Below, in pieces: positions 43,908 to 56,772 of a DNA stretch of 64,000 nucleotides. The position numbers were made by a program, and so were the translations under genes. Under the pieces are notes generated by a model. The model was not told the DNA's origin and made no database searches. It was given only the letters and a program-made list of their open reading frames with translations. This stretch comes from Phellopilus nigrolimitatus. Lineage: Eukaryota; Basidiomycota; Agaricomycetes; Hymenochaetales; Hymenochaetaceae. Numbering within the stretch: the first letter of the stretch is position 1; the number at the start of each line of letters is the position of its first letter. The stretch is from the NCBI GenBank assembly GCA_021029095.1, contig JAJOHG010000007.1, positions 930,001-994,000 on the forward strand, in the 5' to 3' direction.

Positions 43908-44978
43908 TTTGAGGACAATCACACAATTTTGACAGCTTTGCTTCTGCGTAGCTTCGCACGTCAAAACAATGCAATTAGGCAGGACTTCTCTTGCATGGAC
44001 TGGGATCATGTCCAGAACTTATATCCACACGTTGTACTGCGGCCTCTTTTCGCCAGGCTCTTGAGTGCGCCGGACCTCATATTTTACCAGATCGTTCACG
44101 AGCGAATGGGCGACAACGCTTATCCTTCTCAACGGCCTTGGGTTGTCCAGTCTGAAACCCTAAGGAGGCTGAGCCAGGAACTCGCTGTGTTCACTGACAG
44201 GTGCGTCGTCATTGACCGTTATCCCTATGCCCTTTCGGTTCACATTTGCTCTGCAGCGAAGATCAACTGCTATCGAGTCGTGCTCGACACTGCGTCACCT
44301 CTCTCCTTGTCATGGATATCTACTGTCAAACCGCCATATTGCGGGCGCTGTCTACAACCCGATATGCGAAAACTCCCGGGTTTGTACTGTTGACTGAAAC
44401 ACAACAAATCCGGAACTTTGTAGTAGGAAATAGATGTTTATCAAGCCTCAATCGACAGTGTGATGCTGACGGCAAACTGGTACATGTCTGCGTAAGCTTC
44501 CTGACTCTATCTGATCACCGACTGCTAAATTAAGTCACTCCTGATTCTCTTCTGCACATAAGGACTACGCCTGTGTTGAAACAGTGCAGGCAAAACAAAA
44601 GATGAGCTATTCTTCCACCCCCAGGCCGTGCTCCGGCTGCGTGTACAGCGCGGCGAAGCATTTTCTAGCGTGGGTCACCGTCCAATAATCGCCGGGCGCA
44701 CTGCAAACGGGGAGCTCGCTTATATTGCGCAGGCGTTTTTTAGGGGATCTTGTAACCCTCGTAATTGCGCAGTCACTGAGGGCATGAAGCCAGAGAGCCT
44801 GCGTTTGGAAGTGCGGGATAAGGGAACCCTCCATAGACGGATGCGAAACCCGGATTCGTTCGTTGTGTATGTCCTGCGCTACGAACCGGACGCGTACGCA
44901 TGGACTCAGGACTGGTACGGGTTTGGAGTCGCAGGCTTGGATCCGACGGGTCCATTCGCTTGGAGGGCAGTGAAATGA
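43908..44978 (+). pseudogene. DM9-like family member A, 5'-truncated and frameshifted
   Basis: From the palindrome edge the frame reads FEDNHTILTALLLRSFARQ, matching the fourth exon of the intact paralogues at 52361-54635 and 56773-58948. Introns at about 44203-44256 and 44494-44569 are in the same places. A one-base shift near 44600 (CAAAACAAAAG) precedes LRLRVQRGEAFSSVGHRPII and the DM9/DUF3421-like end AGRTANGELAYIAQAFF ... VVYVLRYEP, with the stop at 44978. Exons 1-3 are missing. The plus orientation is opposite to the two intact copies. Confidence 0.75.
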
Positions 44979-46453
44979 GAAGATGTGGAGCTGCTTGTGC
45001 TGCGATGGCTTTCGCAAAGGAGGTGCAGGGTGATAGGGAAGGAAGCGAGTCGGAGAAGAAGCTTGGGAGACGGCTGATGAAGGCTCGGTATTTTCTTCTG
45101 ACTAGGTTTGTCTTACGGCTGAATCACTTGACTATTTATCAATAATTGAAGTGTTACCGATACTCATTCGCGGCTCATATACGGTTCGCCGAATTTCTGC
45201 GCAGATAAACGCCAAGCTCTCCGATGTTTGCGCTTCGCCCTAGACTTATACGCTTGCGCTCAACCGACTGTGTAATAAGGTTTAGTGTGAGATTTAAACC
45301 AACGAACTTGCCGTACCGGGGAATGCCATGATCTGAGAACGCGGGCGACAGCGTAGCACACGCCCCGCGTCTGATATTTAGCATCTGAAGGCAGTAGAAT
45401 TCAGCTCAAAAGGTGCAAAGGGAGTACGGTGCTTGCCTGTGGATGATTGGATTCGACAAGATACGGGAGATAGGCAAGGGTGAAGCATCGCACCGCTGAT
45501 TCCATGAGCTTCAAAACGCGCACTGACGAGCCCGTCAAGCAGCATAGCGAAGCGAACATCACGAAGGGTGATCCCAGGCATGCGTCTCCTCTTCATGTTA
45601 CAGGGTCGCGCACGGCGCTGTACACCCTTGCTCTCGCAGATAATCCGAGAAAAAATGGGAGTTAAAATTAAAAAGAAAACTCAGTGCGCGTTTCGAGCCA
45701 CATTGCCACATCTGGGAGAGCTTGACGTTCGAGCCGACATGCTCTTGAAGAAAAGCACCGAAATTCCCCAGCGGTGACGGCGGTAGAATATAGGCACTGC
45801 TCGAAGAAGCCCGGGACAACAAAAGTGATTTATTGTGGATTGCCAGTGGAAGGAAGGCATCATGATGTCCATGCGCAGCCCACAGCCCGGTGCACTTGTA
45901 CATAATTCTGTCGTATAAGCATAATTCAAATCTGAAAATTTGACACTCACTTTCTATATTCTATTTCTCTCTGTATGTCCAAACTGCTCCTTTTTTTCAA
46001 GAAAGAAACGGAACTCTACAGCGTCATTGAGGGAACAAAAAACAAGAAAAAAGAATTTCTGTGACGATCGACACGTGCTGCAATCTAAGCGACGCGAGTC
46101 TGTATCGCTGATCGGCTGTGCGAGGTCGGCTGTCGCACAGGCCGTATTCTGGACAAGTCCTAAATATGTCCTTCGTAAATTCCAGAACGTCTTGCTCGTC
46201 GTCGTCCACGTCGTCCTCGCACCTTTCGTCGTTATCGCCGTCAGCTTGAGTCAGGAATAACACGGCCGGGCCGAACGGCGTCAAGCGGCCTCGCTTCAAT
46301 TCACCGAGACCGTCAAAAAATTTGCTTCCACGGTATCGGACTCGCTCGCACGCGCGCCGGCATCAACTTGACGACTTGCGCAGTCGACAATTGCCGGCTG
46401 CCAGTTGCACATACGATTCCCCGTCGTCGCCGTTGCCGCCGCCGCCGAGCTCG
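44979..46453. other. no gene seen
   Basis: Short open frames only, none with recognisable motifs or splice-supported extension. It includes the upstream region of the membrane-protein gene, which is GCC-rich just before the ATG. Confidence 0.5.
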
Positions 46454-48633
46454 ATGGCGCGCAGGCTGCAGCACGCCTTTGCTGGGATCGCGGCTGGCAG
46501 CCTGATCGGGTCGGCACAGGCAGATCAGGTACGTCCCCGCGTCGCCTTATCTCGCGTGTTCGCAACACTGATGACCCCCGCCGCCTCGCCAGACCCCTGC
46601 GCAGGCCGTGACATGCAATGCGACGACGACATGGGTAAGCTGCTCTCGATGCCTCGCCAGAAAAGAAAAAAACACGTACTGATCTGTTATGTTTGACTGT
46701 TGCGTGCTCTAGATGAACAACGCAGCGGGCAGCTCGCCGTGTACCGTCGCGTACTACTTGATGCTCCAGTGCAACGTCGACATGGACTTCACGATCCTGC
46801 CCCTGAACGCGTCGAGCAGGTCCTACGCGAACCCTTTCGGCGGCGAGCCCTGTACATGGTACGCGCCATAACATATACACCACACGACAAACCCTTTTCG
46901 CAGTCGATAAACTGACTGCATATACGTAAACCAGCAACAATGTCGTGTACAACCTCATGAGCGCCTGCGCAGTGTGCCAGGGCGGGGCCGCGTCGAGCTA
47001 TGCGACGTGGACGGCAGGCTGCACACCCGTGGACACCGCCTACCCGAACACGGCGCTCGCGGCCAACTTAGGCACGCCGAAGTGGGCGTACGTCAACGTC
47101 TCCAGCGCAGGGGGTTTCGACCTCGCTGCAGTTGAGGACGGTGAGCCGCGCCCCTTTCCCACAAAACAATACTACACATATTGAGACCGAAATCAAATTG
47201 AACTAACTTTCCAGCCGCCCGCGCCGCCTCCCGCCCCCGGTGGTCGCCCATCCAGATCGCCCTGCCCATCATCACAACCGCCGCCGTCGCCCTCCTCGCA
47301 GGGGTGCTCTTCTTGCTCTACCGGCGGCGCCTCAAGCGGCGGTACGCGCTCCTCAGCCCCGCGCACGCGCACTCCCACCAACACTCCGCCTCGACCTCGA
47401 CCTCCGGCTCCGGCTCCACGCTCTCCCCCGGCGCGCTGAAGCACGCACAGGCGCCCGCGTGGGTCCCCGCGCGCCTGCAGCCCCCGCGCCGCCTTGGCGG
47501 GCTCCTCGCGGACCGCCGCACCGTGCACCCGCGCCCGCGCGCCGCGGACTGGAGCATCGACGCCGACGCCGCGCCCGGGCCATCCCCACCCTCCCTCTCC
47601 CCCGCCGGCCACGCCAAGTCCAAGTCCAGCTCCGGCTCCGGCTCCGGCGGCGGCTCGCGCCCGCACTCGAAATCAGGCTCGAACTCGGGCTCCGCGCTCG
47701 CGGGCGCGCTGCGCCAGGGCCACGCGTCCTCCGCGTCGCTCGCGTCGAAGCTCTCCGCCGGGCGCGACTCGCTGCTCGGCCTGCTCGGCGCAGACCCGCG
47801 CCGCTCGCCCGTCGCGGTCGTCTCCGCGCCGCCGCGCCGCGGGTTCAACCTCGACGGCGCGGACAGCGCGCGCAGCCCGACGCTCGGGCCACCTGGCCCT
47901 GCCGGTGAAGGGTTGGGGGTGGGTGAGGGCGAGGGAGAGGGCGAGGAGGAGCCGGAGAGCTCCCCGGACGAGGAGAGCGTGCTGCTCATCTCGCGCGCGC
48001 CCGGACAGGACTTCAACAGCGCCGCGAGCCCCGTCGAGACGGACGGCGTGGGGACGTTCCACGTCTCGCCGCAGGTAAGCTTTCAAAACAAGAACTCAAT
48101 AATATTAATTTAACCTAATATTAAATTTACCCTTGGTGCAGAGCGAGTACTGGCCCGCCGCTCTCACGGACGCCTCCTCCGTCCTCCCGAGCCCCTTGGC
48201 GCCATCGCAGCGGCCGCCCCGCCCCTCCTCGCCCCCGCCCTCCTTCACCTCGCACGAGGCCCACCCCAAGCCCGCGCCCATGCCCAATCCCCACCCCCCG
48301 CCCCAAACACAGCGCCTCCTCATTCCCTCCCACCCCTCCGCCTCCTCGCCGCTCGCCCCGCCCGCACCCTCCCCATCGCGCGCCTTCGCGCGGCTCTTCG
48401 GCCTCGGCGGCGCGGAAGCGGAGGAGGACCCCGCCGACGCAGCGTCCCCCGCGACGCGCTCGTCGCACAGCTCGGAGGCATACACGGTGCCGAATCCGTT
48501 CACGTTCGCCACGCACGGGCGAGGGGGCGCGTACCGCGCGCTGCTCGCGGCGCCGCCGCTCCCGCACCCGCCGCCGCCAGGCGCGCGGCGAGAACGCGAG
48601 GTGCGCCCGCCGGACTTCGACTTGGATGCGTAG
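46454..48633 (+). CDS. type I single-pass membrane protein, Cys-containing ectodomain
   Basis: Exons 46454-46528, 46593-46634, 46713-46858, 46935-47140, 47215-48074, 48142-48633 total 1,821 bp (606 aa), all in frame. The N-terminus (MARRLQHAFAGIAAGSLIGSAQA) suits a cleaved signal peptide. The ectodomain has paired Cys (AGSSPCTVAYYLMLQCNVD, EPCTCNNVVYNLMSACAVC) and WAYVNVSSAGGFDLAAVED. One membrane segment, about PIQIALPIITTAAVALLAG, is followed by RRRLKRR (positive-inside). The cytoplasmic tail of about 400 aa is Ser/Pro/Ala-rich and disordered. The architecture is common in Agaricomycetes, with a presumed surface or signalling role but no assigned function. Very high GC3. Confidence 0.85.
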
Positions 48634-49276
48634 GCCTTCCTCCCGCTTGCTTTGTTCTCGCCTTTTTTTGTGTTCGCGGTCGCACCGTCCGCCTGTTTTT
48701 AACCGCTAACTTATCGCCGTGCGGCGCTCGCGCGCGCGTATACGTGGACTTGTAGTTGTCTTCCTGCACACATACCTTTTTGGCCCCCCGTTTGTGTCTG
48801 TTGGACTGGATTTGTGTGTTCTTCTTGCTGTGTAAAACTCGTTGCTTCGTTTGTATTGCTACGTCCTGCTGTGGAGGAAATGATAATTTTGTTATTCCAA
48901 ATTTTCGGCGTGTCTTGGCGTCGCCGTGAGCTGTCTTTGTCAATCCTCGCTTTCTCGGTCGCACTACCGTACCGGTGTTGAGTGTTTTGTGAGTCGCCTA
49001 CGAACGTTAGTCCTGGTACGGTTTCCATCCTTCTACGCGAAACTCAAGCTTTCCAGTCTGAATCTTACAGAGCTTTGATTTTAAGCAGGCATTAAAATAA
49101 TACAACTCGATCACTCGAAAGCAAGCCACATCTTCTGATGAGGGGTGATGTGACATACGTGACAAGCACTGAGCCTGCTTTGCGGATTGCGGAGTCCCCT
49201 CACCTTCATCACCCCGCTGTCACACATAGACTCGTCTCCTCTCCTAGCTGGCGCAAAAGCCACCTTGTCCTTACAG
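48634..49276. other. 3' flank of the membrane-protein gene, no gene seen
   Basis: Contains T-rich and TGTTTT-type words compatible with a 3' UTR. No coding evidence. Confidence 0.5.
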
Positions 49277-49902
49277 TATGACATAGTTCGACAGAAGATC
49301 CGAACTTTGCTCGTCGGCAAAAGCGCCATCAAATTGGTCTCAGGCGGCAACCGTGCTTTTGTCGTTTCCGAGGACGGAAAGGAGCCTGCATTGCGGGATA
49401 CGATAAAGAATGCCGCTCTTTGCCTGGAGGATATGGCACCTAGTAGTTGTCAGGGCTCGGCGCGAGCACAAGTACTGCTGTATAGCGTCGCAACGTGACT
49501 TGTGCCACTCACATAACGTTCGTCTCTGAGTCTGCGGACCAGCCGCTGCTGGCGACGTTTGTCTTAGATCAGACGCTCGCGATACGCTGAGACCACCTTG
49601 AGGCACTCAATGTCCTCAGAGGTGCAATCGGGGACCTATTGGATAAAAATCACCCTATGTTATATGTGCATTGTTTGGCTTAATCAACCACTCATTCGAG
49701 CTGGACAAGGTTGCTATGTTGTCTCAAATCTTACCGCTGGTTCGCCGGTAGCTCCGGGATCGCCAGCCTTCACACTCTGATAGTCGAGAAAAATATATCA
49801 GTTTTGTCGAACCTCATGCCCACACCACAGTTGCCGCGCCTACCATCTCTCCAAACTTATATTGCTCTCAAAACGTTGTTCAGAAAAATGACCCTCCATT
49901 GA
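49277..49902 (+). pseudogene. F-box/LRR family remnant
   Basis: After an acceptor TTACAG the frame YDIVRQKIRTLLVGKSAIKL matches the gene at 55409-56573. Stops and shifts occur at about 49498 (TGA), 49590 (TGA in HLEAL context) and 49680 onward, although VSESADQPLLATFVL, HLEALNVLRGAIGDLLDKN and GIASLHTLIVEKN are still readable in different frames. The C-terminal LRR half is missing. Confidence 0.75.
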
Positions 49903-49972
49903 TTATCTATTCTTTATATTTCGGAATGCATAGCATACATTAACGGCATAGTGCTGTTTATTCTCGGCCCCC

Positions 49973-50485
49973 CTATACTCTTCTTGGCATGGACAGATCT
50001 GCCAGCAGCCCTCGTACTGATGAAATTGGGACGACGGCTTGAGGATCTGTAGCATTTCCATATTGATACACGGATTCTGCCAGTTCTTCAAGCCTCTCGT
50101 CGACAAACCAAAGGGCATGTGCAATCCACTCGATGGGCTTGTCCTGCTTCTCGGCAGTCAAGGCCATCATATTGTCATCAATTGAATTGAATTGTTCTGG
50201 GGTCAGCTCCGCGTTAGTGATCTTGACAGCAGCATGGAGTTTGACAAATTCAAGTCTGCGCAGCCAGCTTATGTTCACAGTGTTTATTCCATCAGTCAGC
50301 GCTTTCCAGCGACTTTCCAATCCATCTTCTGTGCGCTCCCAGTTGTAGGATCGGCACCCAGACAACGACGTGAGCACGAAACGCATTCCCTTTTGCCTTT
50401 CACCAAGCACAAGGTTGTCCTTGTAGTCCGTGAAGAGAATGTAAGCAGAATCAAGTTCGAGTTTGTCTTGGGATTGAGATGTCAT
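49973..50485 (-). CDS. small protein of unknown function, 170 aa
   Basis: A single exon from ATG at 50485 (MTSQSQDKLELDSAYILFTD) to the stop at 49973. Readable as a soluble, mixed alpha/beta protein: GERQKGMRFVLTSLSGCRSY, EDGLESRWKALTDGIN, IEWIAHALWFVDERLEELAE. No known motif. An upstream in-frame ATG (50503) exists. It sits between a pseudogene and remnant DNA; codon use and the long uninterrupted frame support coding. Confidence 0.5.
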   Translation of the reverse strand: MTSQSQDKLELDSAYILFTDYKDNLVLGERQKGMRFVLTSLSGCRSYNWERTEDGLESRWKALTDGINTVNISWLRRLEFVKLHAAVKITNAELTPEQFNSIDDNMMALTAEKQDKPIEWIAHALWFVDERLEELAESVYQYGNATDPQAVVPISSVRGLLADLSMPRRV

Positions 50486-51719
50486 TCTGAATATTGTGGT
50501 CAAAATTGTCAGTGCTCAAAGAGAGATCCAGTGTTAATCAAAAACCTCACCTTTCTATTTTTTGTATTCCTTTGTTCTGTGTTGTTTTATTTGCAAGTGT
50601 AAACCTGAGATATTCAGGCTGAACAGGGGTTTATATAGTGTTGCACAATAACATTGCATTTGAATACATTTGCACTAGGACAAGCTCTGTTGCTCCTTGG
50701 AGGAATGCAAATATGTCAAAGTTAACTATTGCATAGATAGTAATGGATTGCTCTTCGAAGAACATGTCCTGGGTATCATTCCATTGACAGATGTCGATCG
50801 AAGCAAAGAAAATTCTGCTATCATAGAAGTGCTTATCTATCATCAGGCTGGTTAGTAATTGTATCCCCTTTACAATTCAAGTATTAGAGAAACAAATGGA
50901 CGGCAATGCAACTGAGATAAAAAGATATTGAGGAGAAAAGCAGGATGCAAGATAAATCCAGGGAACACACAAGTAGAAGTGAGAAAATGAGAACTCCCAC
51001 GCCACCGCTGCGCCTCCTGGCATTAGCAATAAAGCCGGCGCACCCGTGGCGCAAAGTCTCTCGATTTTCCGAATCGACTCATTGACTAATTCTGCAAACC
51101 GCCAGATGGGCAACGCGGGAACTACGCACATCACAGTTTACGTAGCATCAGTCACAATTCGTAATCTCAACAGACGTGTTGGGGCAATCGAATTCGAGTC
51201 GTCTCAGTGCAAACTTCCTCGTCTCCGCCTTCTTCCAATGGCAAGGATAAGACCCACGCGAAAAGGATACATCTCTGTAGGACTAGTTCAAAGCACAACC
51301 TTGCAGAAAGCTGCTGGAATACTCGGTGAGGCGCTGTTAATCTCAAAGTTATTATATATGTCACTCTTCCAGCGCTTTCTTGACTGAATCTGTAAGACCT
51401 GGGTCTCTCGCATATGGATCTTTGTCTTCTTCTGTTTTGCCTCTAATACTGCGCAACGTCGACGTGATATTTGGATCTCACCCCCTTGTAAGACTCTGGC
51501 TCTGCTCTTGTCTCCTACGTCTTCCCAGACACCAAATCGTAAGATCTGTATCTGCTGTGACCCCTATCCGGCACGATTGGAAAGGATTGAGTTGCCCCTT
51601 GCGTACGAATTAACTTGCATCAGACTTGCATACATTCTCTTGTTCCCTTCTACTCTGCATATGCAACTCGGACACTGCGCGGATCCATTTCAGATTCAGA
51701 AAATAACGAAGATTTGTTA
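50486..51719. other. remnant DNA, no intact gene
   Basis: Some words near 51000-51260 (e.g. CTCCCACGCCACCGC and a GAATTCGAGTCGTCTCAG stretch) recur in altered form near 59290-59540, i.e. upstream flanks of the two family units were also duplicated. No continuous coding frame. Confidence 0.4.
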
Positions 51720-52052
51720 CCCGACATATTTAAGCAAACGTTTGCAGTCCTTCTCGATCTTCTTGGTCTTCTTGGTTCTTGATTTAACCACGGAAAGAGG
51801 TATTGGCTGAACAGACGAGAGAGTGACGATCTCACTATTCTCTTTGATCCTAAGTGCTGCTTCCTGAGGTCCACGGCCCAATCTTTCCGCGACTCTACCA
51901 AGCTGCACTTCGAGATGTCGTCCTGCGGAGCTGTAGAATAGGCCGAGTGTGCGTCCTGCGCCAGGGAGGTTGTCTGCAGTCGCGTTCATGCTGCTGACAG
52001 TACACAAGGAAACTTCATCGAAGTTGGCCATAGAGAGGAGTTCTGAGGTCGA
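51720..52052 (-). pseudogene. DM9-like family, isolated exon 1 copy
   Basis: Translation matches exon 1 of the intact paralogues (STSELLSMANFDEVSLCTVS, LPGAGRTLGLFYSSAGRHLE, RTKKTKKIEKDCKRLLKYVG) up to the donor GTAACA. No exon 2 follows. The usual start MSTSE is changed to TSTSE (ACG for ATG). A solo exon left by unequal exchange or deletion. Confidence 0.75.
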
Positions 52053-52360
52053 CGTCGTGTTACAGCGTCCATTTAAGCTTGTTTGTTCGCACGGTGCATA
52101 ACATGGTGACGTCACTCACTTCTGCCGACGGAAGACTTCTCAAGCGAAAGCATGAAATTCCTTGTTCACTAGAAAAATCATCGAAAATCCGCTATTTCCC
52201 ATCGGAGGAAGGTCGAGGGAGCTACGTATTCATCTGCGTGCAAGTTCGGTGGACCATATATAAGTGTCCGTCATGGATGAACTCCGTAACACATCGATCG
52301 CTGAATGATAGTCCAGCCACTCATCCAAAAGATAAATCTAATCAGAAAAAAAATACTTCA

Positions 52361-54635
52361 TCAGCCAATCTCCCAAGTCTCGTCATCCGACTCGTTTCCT
52401 TCAGTATCCGTCTGCCTATCTTCTTCATCTGACTCATATCTATCCTTGTAGAACTTCAGCTTTTGGGAGTAGTCTGGCACTGGCCTCCAGGAGAATGGTC
52501 CCGTCGGGTCCAAACCCTCGGCTCCATACTCGTCCGAGCCTCCATTATTTGTGTACGCAGCCGGTTCGAAGCGCAAGACATATACGACGAATGACTCAGG
52601 GGTCCGCATCCGACTACGGCGGTTTTCCCAATCCCACGCTTCCAAACGCAAGCTCTCAGAAATCATGCCCTCTGTGACTGCGCAATCACGAGGGCGATAA
52701 GATCCCCTAAACAAAGCCCTCGCAACATAAGCGAGCTCCCCGTTTGCAGTGCGCCCGGCGAGTACCGGATGGTGACCAACGCTAGAGAATGCTTCGCCGC
52801 GCTGTACACGCAGCTTAAGCAAGGCGTCTCCGTCGGCTTTTAGGGTATGTTTTTCTCCACCTGCTCGGTTTGCAGGACAGAGAGAGGATAACGGCTAATA
52901 TGCAGGAGAGAATCGTTAGTGATTTAATCTATGAGTCGGTAATCGAATAGAGTCAGAGGGCTTACGCAGACATGTACTAGATTGCCGTCTGCATCACAAT
53001 GTCGATCACAAAACCGCGGATAATTGTTATTTACTGCACGATTTCGGACCTGCTGAGTTTCAATCAACAGCGCAAACTCGGGAGTTCTTGCATATTGGGT
53101 TGCAGAGAGTGCCCGCAATATCGCTTTTCGACAATAGATATCCATGACAAGGAGAGAGGTGATGCAGTGTCGGGCACGACCCGATAGCAGTTGATCTTCG
53201 CTATAAATAAATGTGAATGCATATCGGGATAATAGGTAATAATGAAGCACCTGTCGATGAAAAAGGCGAGTTTCTCGCAGAGCCTCTTTAGCGTTTCAGA
53301 CTGGACAACCCAAGACGAATAATGAAAAGAAGAGCTGTCGCGCATCTGCTCGTGGACGATCTGGTGAAATATGAGGTCCGGTGGACTGAAGAGCCTGGCA
53401 AAAAGAGGCCGCAGTGCAGTGTATGGGTACGAATCCCGAATACGATCGCAATCGATGCAAGAGAAATCACTCCCGACTGTATTGGTTTGACGTGCGAAGC
53501 TACGCAGAAGAAAAACTGTCCATAGAGCGTGATCATTCGTGGATGGGCTGTTTTCCATGAACCACTGAAAAGTCTCCGAGCCGACCGTTCGTGGTAGTTT
53601 ATCGGCGTGCCTATCAGAGGAGTAGATATGAGCGCTAGCGAGAAGGAGAAAGAGCATAAGAGGTTAACCGGACGATTATTTCCAATGTCGTTGCTATCGG
53701 GTCGAAGAAATGCATGCTCCGGGTTTTGAATAATCCAATGAAGCTACTCAAGAGTTGATCGATAGACTCCCATTCCGGGGAAGTACCAACGACAACATTC
53801 AAGTAATTTAGAATTGGCATTGAAGGAAAGAGGAAAACAAGCCGGCCTAACCGTACAAGCCATCTAATAACAATATGCGAGCGGTCTGGATCCCTATCAT
53901 TAATGTTTGTTATCACATGCACATCACAGAGTTACAGTGAGGGAGAGCATAGCTTTGTTTGCATACCTCACGTAAGCCCATATATGTGAAGCCCCGCGGA
54001 AGAAAAACATTGATTTATGTCTTTCATTCAGTTCCTTTATGTCTTGCATGAGCATGTCATCGGTAACCGAGATTAGCGCCTTGCGAGAGCGACTTAAAAG
54101 GGAGGCATCGTAATCTCTCCGTACGAAAAGCTCTTTATGTGCCAGTCCAATGAGACGTGCTGCGCCCATGAGTTTGAGGAGATCCCGAACATGATCATCA
54201 AATGATAGATCAATAATATGATCCAAAGCCTGTCCCCTCGTAGACAATGCATTCGATCTGAACTGCGTTATCAGCATTGTTCGAAATCAGAAAAGGATTG
54301 AAAATACGTTACCCGACATATCTAAGCAAGCGCTTGCAGTCCTTCTCGATCTTCTTGGTTCTGTATTTCACCACGGAAAGGGGTAGAGGCAAAGCGGATG
54401 TGCGTGTGACGATCCCGTTGTTCTTCTGGATCCTAAGCGCTGTTGCCCGAGGTCCTCGGCCCAATCTTTCCGCCAGTCTCCCTAGCTGTACTTCAAGATG
54501 CCGCCCTGCGAAGCTGTAGAGTAGACCAAGTGTGCGTCCAGCACCGGGGAGATTGTCGTCAGTCGCGTTCGTGCTGGCGGAGCACAATGAAGCTTGATCG
54601 GATTCAGTCATAGCGAAGATCTCCGAGGTCGACAT
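52361..54635 (-). CDS. DM9-like family protein B, unknown function
   Basis: Six exons: 54635-54313, 54257-53967, 53893-53669, 53610-53251, 53200-52966, 52894-52361, totalling 1,968 bp (655 aa), all joins in frame and matching gene C exon for exon. The N-terminal part is conserved (NLPGAGRTLGLLYSFAGRHL, LGRLAERLGRGPRATALRIQ). The middle region is alpha-helical (VRDLLKLMGAARLIGLAHKE). The C-terminal domain GEAFSSVGHHPVLAGRTANG ... ELAYVARALF ... VVYVLRFEPAAY resembles the DM9/DUF3421 repeat (VAGR..DGE.LYVAR...YEVL). This resemblance is from memory. The tail is acidic. No signal peptide or membrane segment. Confidence 0.72.
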
Positions 54636-55408
54636 CGTGTGTTCGTCGTTGAACATCCTCCCAGTGATAGTGATCGAGAGAGAACAAACCTGGGCGCGTA
54701 GATGACGGTTCGGACCCATAACTTATAAACCAGGGATGCGAGGAAACAGCCAAGCCTACGTATGGACTCGGCTTGAGCCTGGTGCACAGCTGGAGATTGT
54801 GCAAGATCATGGTTTACACTAAGTTTCATAAATGATTGCCGATGTTATTTGGAGATCTACCAATAACGGTATTCTGCGTCGTAGTGATGTCGAGACTCGA
54901 GAGGCAACGTAACCTTACAACAATTTCCGGTAGTAATGATAGTGTGCATTTCTTGCCTTTTTTCCTTAGGCCCCACCAGAAACGGAAGGGCAGTCCAGGA
55001 AAGGGAATTTGCTTATGTGAGCCTTGAAACTTTTCCTTTCATGGTCACCTATGGTTGCGAAGGGTACGACGATTTCCTTGATCCTGGCTCTTTCATTGAC
55101 CCATGCGTGCTCAATCTGCACGTTCGTTTTCATCTTTTCATCTATAGCAGGAAAAGTCATCAATAACGACAACGATTTTACACAGATGATAAACGAAACG
55201 GGTGTCGTTCTAGCTCATCCAGAAGATGGAAATCGGCGGTCCCACCTACCGTGGAAGGTTCGTCTTTTTCGAATTCTCTGGCTCGATCCTGTCGGGCTCA
55301 CGCAAGGGTTTCGATATAATAAAGTGATGGCCAGCTTTCTACATTGTCTCCAGAGTCCACTTTCAAAAGGACGCATTACGGTATAAAATCCACGTTGTTC
55401 TTGCAGTA

Positions 55409-56573
55409 CGACATTGTTCGAGGTGTAATTCAATCTTTACACGTCGGCAAAAGAGCCATCGATCTGATCTCGGGCGACCGATGTCCTTTCGTCCTCTCAG
55501 AGGACGAAGAGGAGCTTGCATCGCGGAACGCGATAAAGAATGCCGCACTTGTCTGCAGGATGTGGTGGCTGATTGCTGTCAGGGCTCGGCGCGAGCACAC
55601 GTACTGCTGTATAGCGTCGAAACGTGACCTGTGCCATGCTTACTCCACATTCGTCTCTGAGCCTGCGGACCAGCCGCTGCCGGCGATGTTTGTCTTAGAA
55701 AAGACGCTCGCGATACGCTGCGACCATCTTGAGGCGCTCAACGTCCTCAGACGTGCAGTCACGGGTCTATTGGATAAAAATTACCCAATGTTATCTGGAC
55801 TGTTTAACCTTTTCAACCGCCCGTTCAAGCCGGACAAGGTCACAATGCTGCGCGTCGATTCTTGCCTCTGGTTCTCCGGTAGTTCCGGACTCCCAAGCCT
55901 TCACACTCTGATAATCGAGAACGATGTGTTGACCCTGTCGAACCCCATGCCCCCGCTACAGCTACCCAGCCTGCGGACTCTCCGCATCACGCATTGCTCC
56001 ATCATGCGCTTCACGCTCTTTGCGCCTGGCTCGGTACCGGCTTTGCGGAGGCTCGAAATACACACGCTGACCGACCCATTTGGCAAATTCGCAGCGCTGC
56101 TCGTGCCGACGCTAGAAGAGCTGGCATTGGTAAACATAAAGATGCGCATATCACATTTCTTCATGCGCGCGATCTCGGAGCTGCATTCCCTGCGTCGCCT
56201 CCATCTCGGACAGGCCATTTTCTCGTTCTACGCCCGTTTCCCCCAGTTCAAGCTCTCTCCATCGCTGGAGGAGCTGTCGATCTCGGAGGCTGAGCGGGAT
56301 TTCGAGCCCAAGCGGCCGAGCAGGAAAAAGGCTTTTCGGCGCTTTATCGGGGCCTTGCACGGAGTCGAATATTGGCTCGGCAATACGCAACGTCTGCCTC
56401 GTTTAAAGGTAGTACGAGTACACTTACACGCCTGCGCTCTGTGGAGCTACGAAGCAGAGGAAAACTCGATCCGGAAGCATTGCAATTCGAGGGGAATACG
56501 ACTCGAGCTGACTGTTACCATTCATGAGGTAAAGAAGAACCACGCTCCGAAGGAATTACGCTCCCGTGGATAA
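55409..56573 (+). CDS. F-box/LRR-type protein (first exon not identified)
   Basis: The main exon follows the acceptor CTTGCAG and runs to the stop at 56573 (388 aa). The start exon is uncertain; the pseudogene copy at 49277 has the same acceptor position. An F-box-like opening is followed by KNAALVCRMWWLIAVRARRE and then leucine-rich segments: LPSLHTLIIENDVLTLSNPM, LQLPSLRTLRITHCSIMRFT, VPALRRLEIHTLTD, LVPTLEELALVNIKM, ELHSLRRLHLGQAI. This is the common mushroom F-box/LRR layout, presumed SCF adaptor. A family of at least three local copies, two broken. Confidence 0.7.
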
Positions 56574-56772
56574 ATTGAAAGGCAGTTATTCGGTTATTTT
56601 TCTGATTGTACTTGCAATACTGCTAGAAACACAATATTCTCTTGTCTCTACTTCTTTCGCCCTTCAGAGCTTCATTAGTCCTCTCCCAAGCTTTTTCATC
56701 TGACAAGTTTCCCTTCCTATCTGCCTACACCTCCTCTACGAACGCCTCCTTGTCGCGCGAAAGACATGAATC

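Noticed and set aside
46296..46958. Long minus-strand frame over the start of the membrane-protein gene
   Set aside because: It is a shadow of high-GC coding exons on the plus strand, whose spliced frame has clear domain structure.
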